DNA from: JAIXWP01 sp965247015
GTDB taxonomy: Bacteria; Bacteroidota; Bacteroidia; Flavobacteriales_D; Sanyastnellaceae
Direction: 5' to 3'
Assembly (NCBI GenBank): GCA_965247015.1
Contig: CBDFGG010000003.1
Coordinates: 558,001 to 622,000 of the forward strand
DNA length: 64,000 nucleotides
Positions 45,035 to 53,699 of this stretch are shown one piece after another. The stretch's first letter is position 1; each line of letters opens with the position of its first letter. The notes beneath the pieces are model-generated. The model worked only from the letters and a program-made list of their open reading frames with translations. It did not search any database and had not been told where the DNA came from. The position numbers and the translations under genes are program-made.

Positions 45035-45919
45035 ATGAAGTGTTTTTACAAAACTATATTAGGTCTTTCTCTCGTATTGATAGGCTTTGCTGCTTCAGCT
45101 ATTCCTGGAGTAGGTACTGGCCATAATGAAAAAGATGCCACTGGCAACCGCCAAGGGTATTGGATCATTACTGGAGAAATGATTTCTGATCGACAATTCC
45201 CCCCCCAAGCTACTGTTGAAGAAGGCATGTACAAAGACGATCGCAGAGAAGGTCTTTGGAAAAAATATTGGCCGAATGGAAAGCTCCGTTCGGAAATCAC
45301 CTATAATTCAGGCAAGCCACTTGGCCCTTATCGCGTTTACTACCAAACCGGTCAAATGGAAGAATTAGGATTTTGGGATGACGGAAAAAATACTGGCGAA
45401 TTCAAGCGTTTCTATTCGAATGGAAATATGAACCAGCACTTCTATTTCGGAACAAACGGAAAGCGCAATGGCATTCAATATTATTTTCATGAAAATGGCC
45501 GTCCAGCGCTGGTTGTAGAAATTAGCAACGGCATGGAATCAGGTTCCATGAAGCGATATAATGAAGCCGGAGAATTGATTGAAGAAAAGATTTTTGAAAA
45601 TGGAAAAGTGAGCAAGGTTGTTTCTTCTAAAGCTGAACCAGTGAAAGAAGCTGTCGTAAAAGCCGATCCACACAATCCTACTATTGGTAAAGAAGCCACA
45701 AAGGCTGTAGGCACCCCAAATGATGCACAAAACTTTAGAGCAAACGGATTCAATACTTTGTACGATGGCAATGGAAATATCGTGCAGAGTGGAGAATTCA
45801 AAAATGGCAAACTTTATTCTGGAAAATGGTATCGCTACAATAGCTCCGGAATACTCACTAAAATCGACCTTTATCAAAAAGGACGTTATATTGGTGAAGG
45901 CATCCAAGATGAAAAATAA
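45035..45919 (+). CDS. Secreted MORN-repeat (YwqK-like) protein
   Basis: I start at the ATG at 45035, which opens the signal peptide (CFYKTILGLSLVLIGFAASA), giving 294 residues. At least five MORN-type repeats are visible, of the form G-x-W/Y-x-x-Y-x-x-x-G, for example EGLWKKYWPNGKLRSE, GPYRVYYQTGQMEE, GEFKRFYSNGNMNQH and GIQYYFHENGRP, with a last pair near the C-terminus (TLYDGNGNIVQSGEFKNGK). These make a curved beta sheet. Such Bacteroidota proteins are often labelled YwqK-like antitoxins, but no toxin is adjacent and the signal peptide points to the envelope. The function is unknown. Unlike most exported proteins here it does not have Gln after the signal peptide. Confidence 0.85.
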   Translation: MKCFYKTILGLSLVLIGFAASAIPGVGTGHNEKDATGNRQGYWIITGEMISDRQFPPQATVEEGMYKDDRREGLWKKYWPNGKLRSEITYNSGKPLGPYRVYYQTGQMEELGFWDDGKNTGEFKRFYSNGNMNQHFYFGTNGKRNGIQYYFHENGRPALVVEISNGMESGSMKRYNEAGELIEEKIFENGKVSKVVSSKAEPVKEAVVKADPHNPTIGKEATKAVGTPNDAQNFRANGFNTLYDGNGNIVQSGEFKNGKLYSGKWYRYNSSGILTKIDLYQKGRYIGEGIQDEK

Positions 45920-45938
45920 ATAATTCTATACATATTTT

Positions 45939-45977
45939 AGAGGTCTTCTTTCGACGAAAGAAGACCTCTTTTTTTTT
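45939..45977 (+). terminator. Strong terminator after the MORN-repeat gene
   Basis: Fourteen-base perfect arms (45939-45952 and 45956-45969) pair around a three-base loop and are followed by nine T. Confidence 0.93.
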
Positions 45978-45999
45978 CAATAGTTACCTCAACCCTTCT

Positions 46000-46007
46000 T
46001 TACTTTG
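46000..46007 (+). promoter_or_regulatory. -7-like box (TTACTTTG) four bases before cysS
   Basis: TTACTTTG differs at one fixed position from TAnnTTTG. Only CAAC separates it from the cysS ATG. Since a strong terminator lies just upstream, the cysS promoter must be in this short gap, which raises its credibility. Confidence 0.5.
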
Positions 46008-46011
46008 CAAC

Positions 46012-47481
46012 ATGGAGCAAAAGCTATATATCTATAACAGTCTTTCGAGAAAAAAAGAACTCTTCGAACCAATCGTTGAAGGCAACGTGGGCATGTATGT
46101 ATGCGGTCCAACCGTCTACAGTGATGTGCACTTAGGAAACGTACGTACGTTTCTAACGTTTGATATTGTTTATCGCTATTTGCAATTTCTAGGATATAAA
46201 GTGAGATACGTTCGCAATATCACAGACGTAGGACACTTGGTAGGTGATGGTGATGAAGGAGAAGATAAGATTGCTAAAAAAGCGAAGCTCGAAAAATTGG
46301 AGCCCATGGAAATTGTGCAGAAGTACACCAATGGTTTCCACGATGTAATGCGTTTGTTCAATATTCTCAATCCATCCATCGAGCCTACTGCTACAGGACA
46401 TATCGTAGAGCAGATTGAAATGATCCAAGACATTATTCAAAATGGATATGCTTATGAAAGTAACGGCTCTGTTTATTTTGATGTCAGAAAATTCAATGAA
46501 AAATATCCTTATGGAAAATTGAGTGGTCGTATCATCGATGATTTGTATACCAACACCCGCGAGTTGGACGGTCAAGATGAAAAGCGTGATGCACTTGATT
46601 TTGCGATTTGGAAACAAGCAGAACCATCGCACATTATGCAGTGGAACAGCCCGTGGGGCAAGGGTTTCCCGGGGTGGCACCTGGAGTGCTCAGTAATGAG
46701 CACCAAGTATCTTGGAAAAACATTTGACATTCACGGCGGTGGAATGGATTTGAAATTCCCTCACCACGAATGTGAAATTGCACAAAATGTTGGTGCAACA
46801 GGACACGAACCAGTGCGCTATTGGATGCATGGAAACATGCTTACAGTGAATGGAAGAAAGATGGCCAAGAGCGAAGGCAATGGCTTCACTCCGGAAGAAC
46901 TCGTAACAGGAAATCACAAATTACTTGAGAAAGGATACAGTCCAATGACCGTTCGTTTCTTCATGCTTCAAGGACATTACACCTCAACACTCGATTTCAG
47001 CAATGAAGCGCTGCAAGCGGCCGAGAGAGGTTATAAGCGTATGACCGCTGCCATGAAGTTGATGGAAAAATTGACTCCATCAGATTCAAGCGATGAAAAT
47101 ATTCAAGCGATTGCAGATGCTTGCTATGCAGCTATGAATGATGATTTCAATACACCTATTTTGATTTCACATTTATTTGAAGGAGTACGCATCATCAATT
47201 CTGTGAAAGATGGTAAGCTCAAATTGACTGCCTCAGATATCGCATTGCTTTCAAAAACAATGGATGAATTCTTCCATCAAGTGTTAGGTTTAAATATTGA
47301 AGATGCTGGTGCGAATGACGCTCTGACTGAGCAATTGATGAATTTCATTTTGGAGATGAGATCAAATGCAAAGTCTAACAAAGATTTTGCAACAAGTGAT
47401 TTGATCAGAGACTCTTTAGCCAAATTAAATATTCAAATCAAGGACACGAAAGAAGGTGCTACTTGGTCTATAAATGAATAA
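46012..47481 (+). CDS. cysS: Cysteinyl-tRNA synthetase
   Basis: This 489-residue class I synthetase charges tRNA-Cys. It has the zinc-binding first Cys in YVCGPTVYSDVHLGN (the HLGN is the HIGH motif, near residue 39), the GWHLECS and HHECEIAQ zinc ligands, and KMAKSEGN (KMSKS motif) near residue 284. The C-terminal helical domain ends in RSNAKSNKDFATSDLIRDSL. The length is normal. The stop overlaps the next gene's ATG by one base, so cysS and the M28 lipoprotein are translationally coupled. Confidence 0.98.
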   Translation: MEQKLYIYNSLSRKKELFEPIVEGNVGMYVCGPTVYSDVHLGNVRTFLTFDIVYRYLQFLGYKVRYVRNITDVGHLVGDGDEGEDKIAKKAKLEKLEPMEIVQKYTNGFHDVMRLFNILNPSIEPTATGHIVEQIEMIQDIIQNGYAYESNGSVYFDVRKFNEKYPYGKLSGRIIDDLYTNTRELDGQDEKRDALDFAIWKQAEPSHIMQWNSPWGKGFPGWHLECSVMSTKYLGKTFDIHGGGMDLKFPHHECEIAQNVGATGHEPVRYWMHGNMLTVNGRKMAKSEGNGFTPEELVTGNHKLLEKGYSPMTVRFFMLQGHYTSTLDFSNEALQAAERGYKRMTAAMKLMEKLTPSDSSDENIQAIADACYAAMNDDFNTPILISHLFEGVRIINSVKDGKLKLTASDIALLSKTMDEFFHQVLGLNIEDAGANDALTEQLMNFILEMRSNAKSNKDFATSDLIRDSLAKLNIQIKDTKEGATWSINE

Positions 47482-48515
47482 TGATGTACAAAAAATTCAA
47501 GCAGCCATTTCGATTTGCATTCGCATTAGCCCTGTTGGTGTTGACAGCTTGTGAAAGCTGCACTGATAACCCACCTCCAACAAAGCCTGAGGATAAGCCA
47601 ACGAACGAAGCGGTCAATGTGCCGAAGTTTCAAGCAGACAGTGCATATGCTTTTATAAAAGAGCAAGTCGATTTTGGCCCACGCGTTCCAGGTTCTGCTC
47701 CACATACAGCATGCGGAGATTGGATGGTTGCAAAATTGAAATCATATGGAGCGAATGTGATCGAACAAAAAGGAACTACCACTACCTATGATGGAAAGTC
47801 TGTTCCACTTCGAAATATCATTGCTGAATTTAATCCTGCTTCGAAAAAAAGAATTACGCTAGCAGCTCACTGGGACACTCGTCCATTCGGTGATAAGGAC
47901 TCCAATGAAGGCATGTGGAAAAAGCCTATCGATGGCGCAAATGACGGCGGTTCTGGAGTAGGTGTGCTTCTCGAAATGGCACGACTATTTTCTGCTCAGG
48001 CCCCGAAAGTGGGAGTAGATATTATTTTCTTCGACGTAGAAGATTATGGCACCCCAGAATTCGCTGAGCAAACAGATGCGGATATTTACACGTGGTGTTT
48101 AGGCTCACAATATTGGGCGCGTCAACCACACAAGGTTAACTACAATTCTCAATGCGGAATCTTGTTGGACATGGTAGGTGCAAAAGACGCTACCTTCAAC
48201 AAAGAGGGAAAATCGATGGAGGTCGCAATTGGCACCGTTGGTCGCGTTTGGAGCATTGCTGAAAGTCTAGGCTATGGCAGTTATTTCCAAGATAGAACTG
48301 CTCAAGAAATTGTAGACGATCACCAATTCATGATCCTTGCAGGAGTACCAACGATTGATATCATTGATATGCGCCAGGAAACACAAGCTATGGGATTAAG
48401 CGGCTACGGTTTCGGATCATTCCATCATACGCATAATGACAACATGAGCATCATCGATACCAAAACCCTTGAGGCTGTGGGCACAACTGTATCTCACTTC
48501 GTCTACAAGTACTAA
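47481..48515 (+). CDS. M28-family lipoprotein, probable glutaminyl-peptide cyclotransferase
   Basis: This 344-residue protein has a lipoprotein signal (ALLVLTAC, lipid on Cys24) and a Pro-rich linker. The M28 zinc-enzyme core is complete: LAAHWDTRPFGD gives the first His and Asp, DGANDGGSGVGVLLEMAR the bridging Asp, and FFDVEDYG the catalytic Glu-Asp pair. The late DHHQF... region (VDDHQFMILAGVPTIDIID) and FHHTHNDNMSIID supply further ligands. The VEDYG motif, in place of an aminopeptidase-like GEE, and the insert WKKPIDGANDGG are features of type II glutaminyl cyclases. These convert N-terminal Gln to pyroglutamate, a modification known for Bacteroidota exported proteins. An ordinary M28 aminopeptidase is the alternative. 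Confidence 0.8.
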   Translation: MMYKKFKQPFRFAFALALLVLTACESCTDNPPPTKPEDKPTNEAVNVPKFQADSAYAFIKEQVDFGPRVPGSAPHTACGDWMVAKLKSYGANVIEQKGTTTTYDGKSVPLRNIIAEFNPASKKRITLAAHWDTRPFGDKDSNEGMWKKPIDGANDGGSGVGVLLEMARLFSAQAPKVGVDIIFFDVEDYGTPEFAEQTDADIYTWCLGSQYWARQPHKVNYNSQCGILLDMVGAKDATFNKEGKSMEVAIGTVGRVWSIAESLGYGSYFQDRTAQEIVDDHQFMILAGVPTIDIIDMRQETQAMGLSGYGFGSFHHTHNDNMSIIDTKTLEAVGTTVSHFVYKY

Positions 48516-49594
48516 GGCTGATATCTCTCTGCAAGAAAGATGTACGGCGCCATCATGTGATGTATGAAATTATTGGTAGTGCTCTCAGGATATTTTTGAA
48601 AATATTCCTCGTCAGCTCTAAGAATCACGAATGGACCCACACGTGAGTAGTTTCCTCCATCGATAAACTCTGGCATTTTATAAAAAGGCAATTCTTTCTG
48701 AATGAGAGGATATGTCTTTTCTCCTAAAATTTCTTTATAGGTTTCGTGTGCATCTTGTGTTGCTCCGTTAAGATCATTGTAAATTTTCTTCATCACCAAA
48801 CGCGTCATCAACTTTTGCTTTTTAATCATTTCTTCCGCATTTGTGAAAGGATTGGTCGTATTAAAATCATTCAATGTTTGAATGGTGATAGGAACCTCTG
48901 GAACCCAATCCGCTGAATTGACCACAGCCATGCACCAACCGCCCTTTGTGCGATCTTCATAATCATAGGCAAAGTGTAAGTTTCCTGGCTTTGGAGCGGC
49001 GCTGCAAATCGATTTAAATCGAATATCTTGTGAAATCATTCCCTTCGATTGTAGGTCGAATAAATGCGCCGTCAATAAATAATTGATCGCTCCTCCTTGA
49101 CTATGTCCGGTAAGAACGAACTCTCGAATTCCCGCACCATAACAAGAATCAATTTTTAAAATAACATCATCCGCAATCGAAGCTAGCCCAACCAGCCAAC
49201 CGGGATGTACCGCAGCTTTCGGATTGCGGGCCAATTGATACTTGAAAATCTTATCAGGTTTTACTTGAATTTCTCCTTGCGCAGGAACCATCGCCGCATA
49301 AAAATTCTCTAGCCAACTGACCGTCTTGGCTGTAGTGCCACGAACGTTGATCACAGCATAACCTTTTTCAGAAATCCAAAGATCCCATAGATTATCCAAA
49401 CCTGTAACAGGTGAGCGATATGCTCTTTTATAACCTTCTGGTTCTGGGATATTTTTATAAAATGTGCTATCACCAAATCGCGAAGTCATTCGCATAATTT
49501 GAATGTACTCCTCTTTATCGAATCCTGGTTTTAGGTTTTGAGAAAATAAAGAATAGCAGCAAAATGTAAAAAGTGCGAGTAGCAAAGTTTTCAT
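48512..49594 (-). CDS. Secreted class 3-type lipase
   Basis: This 360-residue protein has a signal peptide (KTLLLALFTFCCYSLFS, then Gln). The alpha/beta-hydrolase nucleophile elbow is FVLTGHSQGGAINYLLT, with Ser near residue 171. The upstream AVINVRGTTAKTVSWLENF matches the oxyanion strand of class 3 lipases, and VVNSADWVPEVP carries the likely Asp. The final HMMAPYIFLAERY supplies a plausible catalytic His. It would act on lipids or other esters in the periplasm or outside the cell. The stop shares CTAA with the stop of the convergent M28 gene. The next gene upstream ends 24 bases before its start, so the two may share a transcript. Confidence 0.84.
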   Translation of the reverse strand: MKTLLLALFTFCCYSLFSQNLKPGFDKEEYIQIMRMTSRFGDSTFYKNIPEPEGYKRAYRSPVTGLDNLWDLWISEKGYAVINVRGTTAKTVSWLENFYAAMVPAQGEIQVKPDKIFKYQLARNPKAAVHPGWLVGLASIADDVILKIDSCYGAGIREFVLTGHSQGGAINYLLTAHLFDLQSKGMISQDIRFKSICSAAPKPGNLHFAYDYEDRTKGGWCMAVVNSADWVPEVPITIQTLNDFNTTNPFTNAEEMIKKQKLMTRLVMKKIYNDLNGATQDAHETYKEILGEKTYPLIQKELPFYKMPEFIDGGNYSRVGPFVILRADEEYFQKYPESTTNNFIHHMMAPYIFLAERYQP

Positions 49595-49617
49595 AGTAAA
49601 AGGCTTTAAGAAAAAAC

Positions 49618-52600
49618 TTAAAAATCTAAGTTAAGAGAAAGGTAGAATACACGAGGCAACACCCTTCCATCATCCACACCCCACGCCCAGTCGGCACGCA
49701 TAAAATATCCGAGCACGCGAGAGCGAAGACCAAAGCCATAGCCATAAATGATAGGCTCTTTGTTATTCTGAATCTGAACGGTAATCGGATTCTGATAAAC
49801 CGTTGTTTGATTGAATAAATTCTCTGTAGAATACGGTGTTTTTCCCGTCCAAGCAGAGCCCGCATCAAAGAATCCAACGATTTGAAAATTCTCTACGAAA
49901 TCACTCTTGATTGGTTTTCTCATCAAGTATTTGAACACTGGCCAACGTAATTCTGCATTCATCAAAGCAAACGAATTTCCATTTCTCGAATTGACATAAA
50001 ACCCTCTTAATGGACCAATGAATGTTTGGTGCTGGAATACTGCAGTGTCTAAAGGAGGCAATGAATTATCCACTTTTTGGAACAACCAGTTGTCTACACC
50101 TCCAAGATAATGGGCAAGCTTGTATCGACCAATTGAAGTAGATCCAGAGAAGCGCACCGCTGCAATCAAATCGCGATGTATTTTCTGATAATGTCTAAAG
50201 TCGAAACCTAGAATATTAAAGTCGGTTCGAGTGCCCGTTACATTAGGTTGTTGATAGCGCTCTACCCACATTTTATAACGTGTACCGTTATAAAGATTGA
50301 GCCCGCGATTTACAGTGTTGTCAAATACATACTCAGCGCGTAATCCCAATTGATAGGTAAATCTCGTTGGTACTACAAGACTGGTTGGATCAATGCTCGA
50401 AGTAACGGTTCTATCCTGTCGACCAATAACTGTCATACGTAAACTCGACAACTCGGTGAAAGGATACTTCACTTGGTACGCGATGGAATGCGTGTGAATT
50501 TTATAAAATCTGAAATTGTCGAACGACTCTTGTGCTTGGCGTTGAAGCATGATTTTTTTATCCCAACGACTGCGCAAATTTTCTAGACTAATTCCAAAAT
50601 CATTGTTTTGTAAATCGAACGCAAGACGCGCCCCACCAACTAATTTATAATCTTCAAACAAATCGCTCAATCCAAATTTCACCAATCCCGAAATACCCGG
50701 ATTGATAGAAGTAGGACTTGTAAATCGTTGGTAGAATGAATTCGTAAAACTATTATCCACCTGACTCAGCACAAAGTCTGTAGCAAAGTTGAGGCGATAG
50801 TTTCGTGATTTCGGAATCGTGAATTCTTGTGCTACAGAATCTGATGCCGCTACTTCTCCGTCTTCTGTTATCTCTTGAATACGCACCGATTCTTTCTCGT
50901 ATGTGTAATTCAATTTTTCATCTTCAAACACATAATTATCAGTGTCAACTTCATCAGGAGCAATGCTGTCCGGCTTGATAGCTATAATCTCTAGTAGATT
51001 CGATTCCTTTTCATCCGACGCGGTTTCTTCTGAGTAAACGTTATCAAATGTGCTGTCATTCGAACGATTATTCTTGTAAAGAATTGGTCGAGAATTTTTC
51101 TTAAACACCAAAGTATAATCACCCGTTTGTGAATTAAACTGGTAATCTATCGGTCGGCGCGGGAAATTGGAAAGCAGCTTCGCGCTAGTGAAGTAGCGAT
51201 AATTGATAGTGGTATCAATACTCGCAATTGTACTGTCTATTGTCGCAAGAAAACGGTTATCGATTTCCTTCTCATTACTCAGATAAGTAAAATGTTTGGA
51301 CTTGTATTCCGCAGGGTGATGCTCGTCGGCCTCTGGAGTATTCGTAACACGCTCCAATATTTTCCCACGATTCTCATAATTTAAAATGAAAATATCTTTA
51401 TTCAAAGCAATGATCTCTTCGTCTTCATCCCTGCGCAATGTGTCATCCTGTCTATTGGAAGCAAAAATGATTCGTGTATCATTTTCAATGAAGCGAGGAT
51501 TGATATCATCAAACGCGTCGAAAGTGATTTGCTCTTGGTTATTTCCCAAAACTTGATAGACGAAAATATCTGTTTGTCCTTTGTTGGAGCCACTGAATAC
51601 AATCTTCTTTCCGTCTTGACTGTATTGCATATCTACCACCTTTTCCAGACGGAACAATTCCTTTTCGACCTTCTTCTTTTCTGCTAATTCGTAATTCCCG
51701 ATAAATGCTCGTCCTCGTGCTTCGAAGATATACGTAAGGATTTCCGACGTCGGGTGCCAAGTCAATATAGGATATGACTCATCAGCGATACGGTCGAGGC
51801 GATAATCCTTTTTAATAATCCGTTTGAGTTTTTGGGTCGTATAGTCATACACCCAAATCTTCGACTGCCCCATTTCATGCGTTACAAATGCAAGTTTGGT
51901 ACTGTCTGGCGAAAGTTTAAATTGAGAGTAATTGTATTTCTTTTTGTACTTAACAGGTAACTGACCCAATTTCTTCTCTGATTTCTTCCACGCTCTCTTT
52001 TCCGCGCGTGGAGCCTCTTTCGCAGGTTGAGGGCGTGTACCAGGAATTAATACATCACGGGTTTTTGAATATTTTTCTTTGTAATAATTGATAAACTCTT
52101 TTGTGATCTCTTCAGTAGAAAGTCCGAGAACAAATAGAAATCCACTTTCTACATTCCTACTCAGACGCGTCATGTAGAGAACATTCGGAATTACATTTTC
52201 TCCATATACCTCTGAAATAAATTTCCAAAAAGCGTGTCCTGCATATTGCGCCGACTTGCCTTCGAATCTATTCATGGTTCCTACTTTCTTTTTCTGAACC
52301 AAGTCGCGCATGAATAATTCCGACTCCGCAGAAAATGGAGAGGCAGAATATGAAATGATTCCATCTTCATACCACTTCGGCATATTGAGGAGCGTATTGC
52401 TTTTCAACACATCCTTCCAATCGCCGCCGTACATCATGTTATTGAAAAGTACTCTTGAGATATTGTCTCTGATTTGTTTTTCCAATGAAGCGTGGTCGCC
52501 CTCATAGTACACAAACATTTTATTGCCCATGATGCGAGCTGCTCCGCCAATGTTGTATTGGTCGTCATTGGAAATTCCAATATTGCTTTGACGAAATTCA

Positions 52601-52896
52601 CTTTGCTTCGAATACACAAGCACCTGCACCTTGTCATCCAATGTGTAGTCGTAAAACTTCTGTAGATCTTGAAGATTCTTCTCTGATGAGACGAGGGTGT
52701 ATTGCGCTAATTTTTCACCTCCGAAATAATAATACACTTCGAAGTGATCTGTTGGATAGTAGAGCCATTCGAACTCTCGGTACTGAACTCTATTTTTCCC
52801 AAACTCCATATTTGAACCTTGGTAAAACTGTGCCCATGAGCATAGCTGCCCCATGAGGATAATACCAAGTATGAGAATGAGAGCTTTAGACTTCAT
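49618..52896 (-). CDS. Outer-membrane protein with degenerate peptidase domain, TolB-like propeller and surface-antigen barrel
   Basis: This 1092-residue protein (start at ATG 52896, which opens the signal peptide KALILILGIILMG...SWA, then Gln) has three parts. Residues 20-265 resemble a gluzincin (peptidase MA-like) domain with NMPKWYEDGIISYSASP, but the position of the zinc HExxH is SRVLFNNMMYGG, so it cannot bind zinc in the normal way. Residues 300-530 are WD40/TolB-type propeller repeats (LSPDSTKLAFVTHEM, YSQDGKKIVFSGSNKG). Residues 690-1092 form a BamA-like surface-antigen barrel ending YLSLNLDF. A scaffold or assembly role in the outer membrane is my inference. A longer reading by 12 residues is possible but lacks signal character. 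Confidence 0.82.
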   Translation of the reverse strand: MKSKALILILGIILMGQLCSWAQFYQGSNMEFGKNRVQYREFEWLYYPTDHFEVYYYFGGEKLAQYTLVSSEKNLQDLQKFYDYTLDDKVQVLVYSKQSEFRQSNIGISNDDQYNIGGAARIMGNKMFVYYEGDHASLEKQIRDNISRVLFNNMMYGGDWKDVLKSNTLLNMPKWYEDGIISYSASPFSAESELFMRDLVQKKKVGTMNRFEGKSAQYAGHAFWKFISEVYGENVIPNVLYMTRLSRNVESGFLFVLGLSTEEITKEFINYYKEKYSKTRDVLIPGTRPQPAKEAPRAEKRAWKKSEKKLGQLPVKYKKKYNYSQFKLSPDSTKLAFVTHEMGQSKIWVYDYTTQKLKRIIKKDYRLDRIADESYPILTWHPTSEILTYIFEARGRAFIGNYELAEKKKVEKELFRLEKVVDMQYSQDGKKIVFSGSNKGQTDIFVYQVLGNNQEQITFDAFDDINPRFIENDTRIIFASNRQDDTLRRDEDEEIIALNKDIFILNYENRGKILERVTNTPEADEHHPAEYKSKHFTYLSNEKEIDNRFLATIDSTIASIDTTINYRYFTSAKLLSNFPRRPIDYQFNSQTGDYTLVFKKNSRPILYKNNRSNDSTFDNVYSEETASDEKESNLLEIIAIKPDSIAPDEVDTDNYVFEDEKLNYTYEKESVRIQEITEDGEVAASDSVAQEFTIPKSRNYRLNFATDFVLSQVDNSFTNSFYQRFTSPTSINPGISGLVKFGLSDLFEDYKLVGGARLAFDLQNNDFGISLENLRSRWDKKIMLQRQAQESFDNFRFYKIHTHSIAYQVKYPFTELSSLRMTVIGRQDRTVTSSIDPTSLVVPTRFTYQLGLRAEYVFDNTVNRGLNLYNGTRYKMWVERYQQPNVTGTRTDFNILGFDFRHYQKIHRDLIAAVRFSGSTSIGRYKLAHYLGGVDNWLFQKVDNSLPPLDTAVFQHQTFIGPLRGFYVNSRNGNSFALMNAELRWPVFKYLMRKPIKSDFVENFQIVGFFDAGSAWTGKTPYSTENLFNQTTVYQNPITVQIQNNKEPIIYGYGFGLRSRVLGYFMRADWAWGVDDGRVLPRVFYLSLNLDF

Positions 52897-53024
52897 ATTG
52901 AACCGACCTTCCAATTCAGCTAATTTAACCAATCATACTAATAACTCTGCAAATACCAGAAAGTTTAACGGTTTTAGGGTGAAAAGAGGCGAAAGCCTTT
53001 CATTTTCGGGCTATTGAAATGCGC

Positions 53025-53032
53025 TATTTTTG
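53025..53032 (+). promoter_or_regulatory. -7 box (TATTTTTG) that decides the start of the metallo-hydrolase gene
   Basis: TATTTTTG matches TAnnTTTG fully and ends 13 bases before the ATG at 53046. An earlier in-frame ATG at 53019 lies upstream of the box and is therefore unlikely to be transcribed. Confidence 0.55.
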
Positions 53033-53045
53033 CCAAAAAAATTAC

Positions 53046-53699
53046 ATGTCTATCCATCTTTTCACATTCAATGCATTTCAGGAAAATACCTACGTTTTGG
53101 TGAATGCAGCGAAACAAGCTATCATCATTGACCCTGGAATGACCGATGAATCGGAGGATGTGGTACTATTCGATTTTATTGAAAAAAATGGATTGACGCC
53201 TGTTTATTTGCTCAACACCCATTGTCATATCGATCATATCCTCGGTAATGCAGCGGTGGTAAAAAAATATGGTGTTCCATTTTATGCGCATAAAAATGAA
53301 ATTGCGGTGCTCGAAAGAGCTGGGGCGGCCTCTCTGCGTTGGGACATCCCCTACCGCGAAAGCCCGATGCCAACACATTTCATTGATGAAGGCGACCGTA
53401 TCGAATTTGGAGAGCACAGCTTAGATGTGATTTTCGTACCCGGACACGCACCAGGTCACGTTGCCTTTATCGATCATCAGCATGAGCAAGTTATTTCAGG
53501 CGACGTTCTTTTTGACGGCAGTGTCGGTCGAGTAGATTTACCTGGCTGCAATGCGCAGGATTTAGTAGACTCCGTGCAGAAAAAAATGTATGCCCTTCCT
53601 GATCACTATGTGGTACACCCTGGCCACGGAGGCGCAACTACTATTGGAAAAGAAAAGAAGACCAATTATTTTATCGGAGAAAATTATAGTCGCTTTTAA
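53046..53699 (+). CDS. MBL-fold metallo-hydrolase (glyoxalase II-like)
   Basis: This 217-residue protein has the metallo-beta-lactamase signature NTHCHIDHILGN (HxHxDH) near residue 55, a third metal His in VPGHAPGHVAF near residue 136, Asp in VISGDVLFDGSVGR, and the final His in VVHPGHGGATTIG. The order and spacing fit hydroxyacylglutathione hydrolase-like enzymes, which hydrolyse thioesters, but the substrate in Bacteroidota homologues is unknown. I use the second ATG (53046) because the promoter box overlaps the first. It converges on the histidine kinase gene with no base between the stop codons. Confidence 0.9.
   Translation: MSIHLFTFNAFQENTYVLVNAAKQAIIIDPGMTDESEDVVLFDFIEKNGLTPVYLLNTHCHIDHILGNAAVVKKYGVPFYAHKNEIAVLERAGAASLRWDIPYRESPMPTHFIDEGDRIEFGEHSLDVIFVPGHAPGHVAFIDHQHEQVISGDVLFDGSVGRVDLPGCNAQDLVDSVQKKMYALPDHYVVHPGHGGATTIGKEKKTNYFIGENYSRF

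Noticed and set aside
45035..45919. MORN protein as antitoxin of a toxin-antitoxin pair
   Set aside because: The common label is YwqK antitoxin, but the protein has a signal peptide and no toxin-like gene is adjacent.
53019..53045. Earlier start of the metallo-hydrolase at 53019
   Set aside because: The promoter -7 box (53025-53032) lies within this stretch, and the extra residues are not typical of the family.
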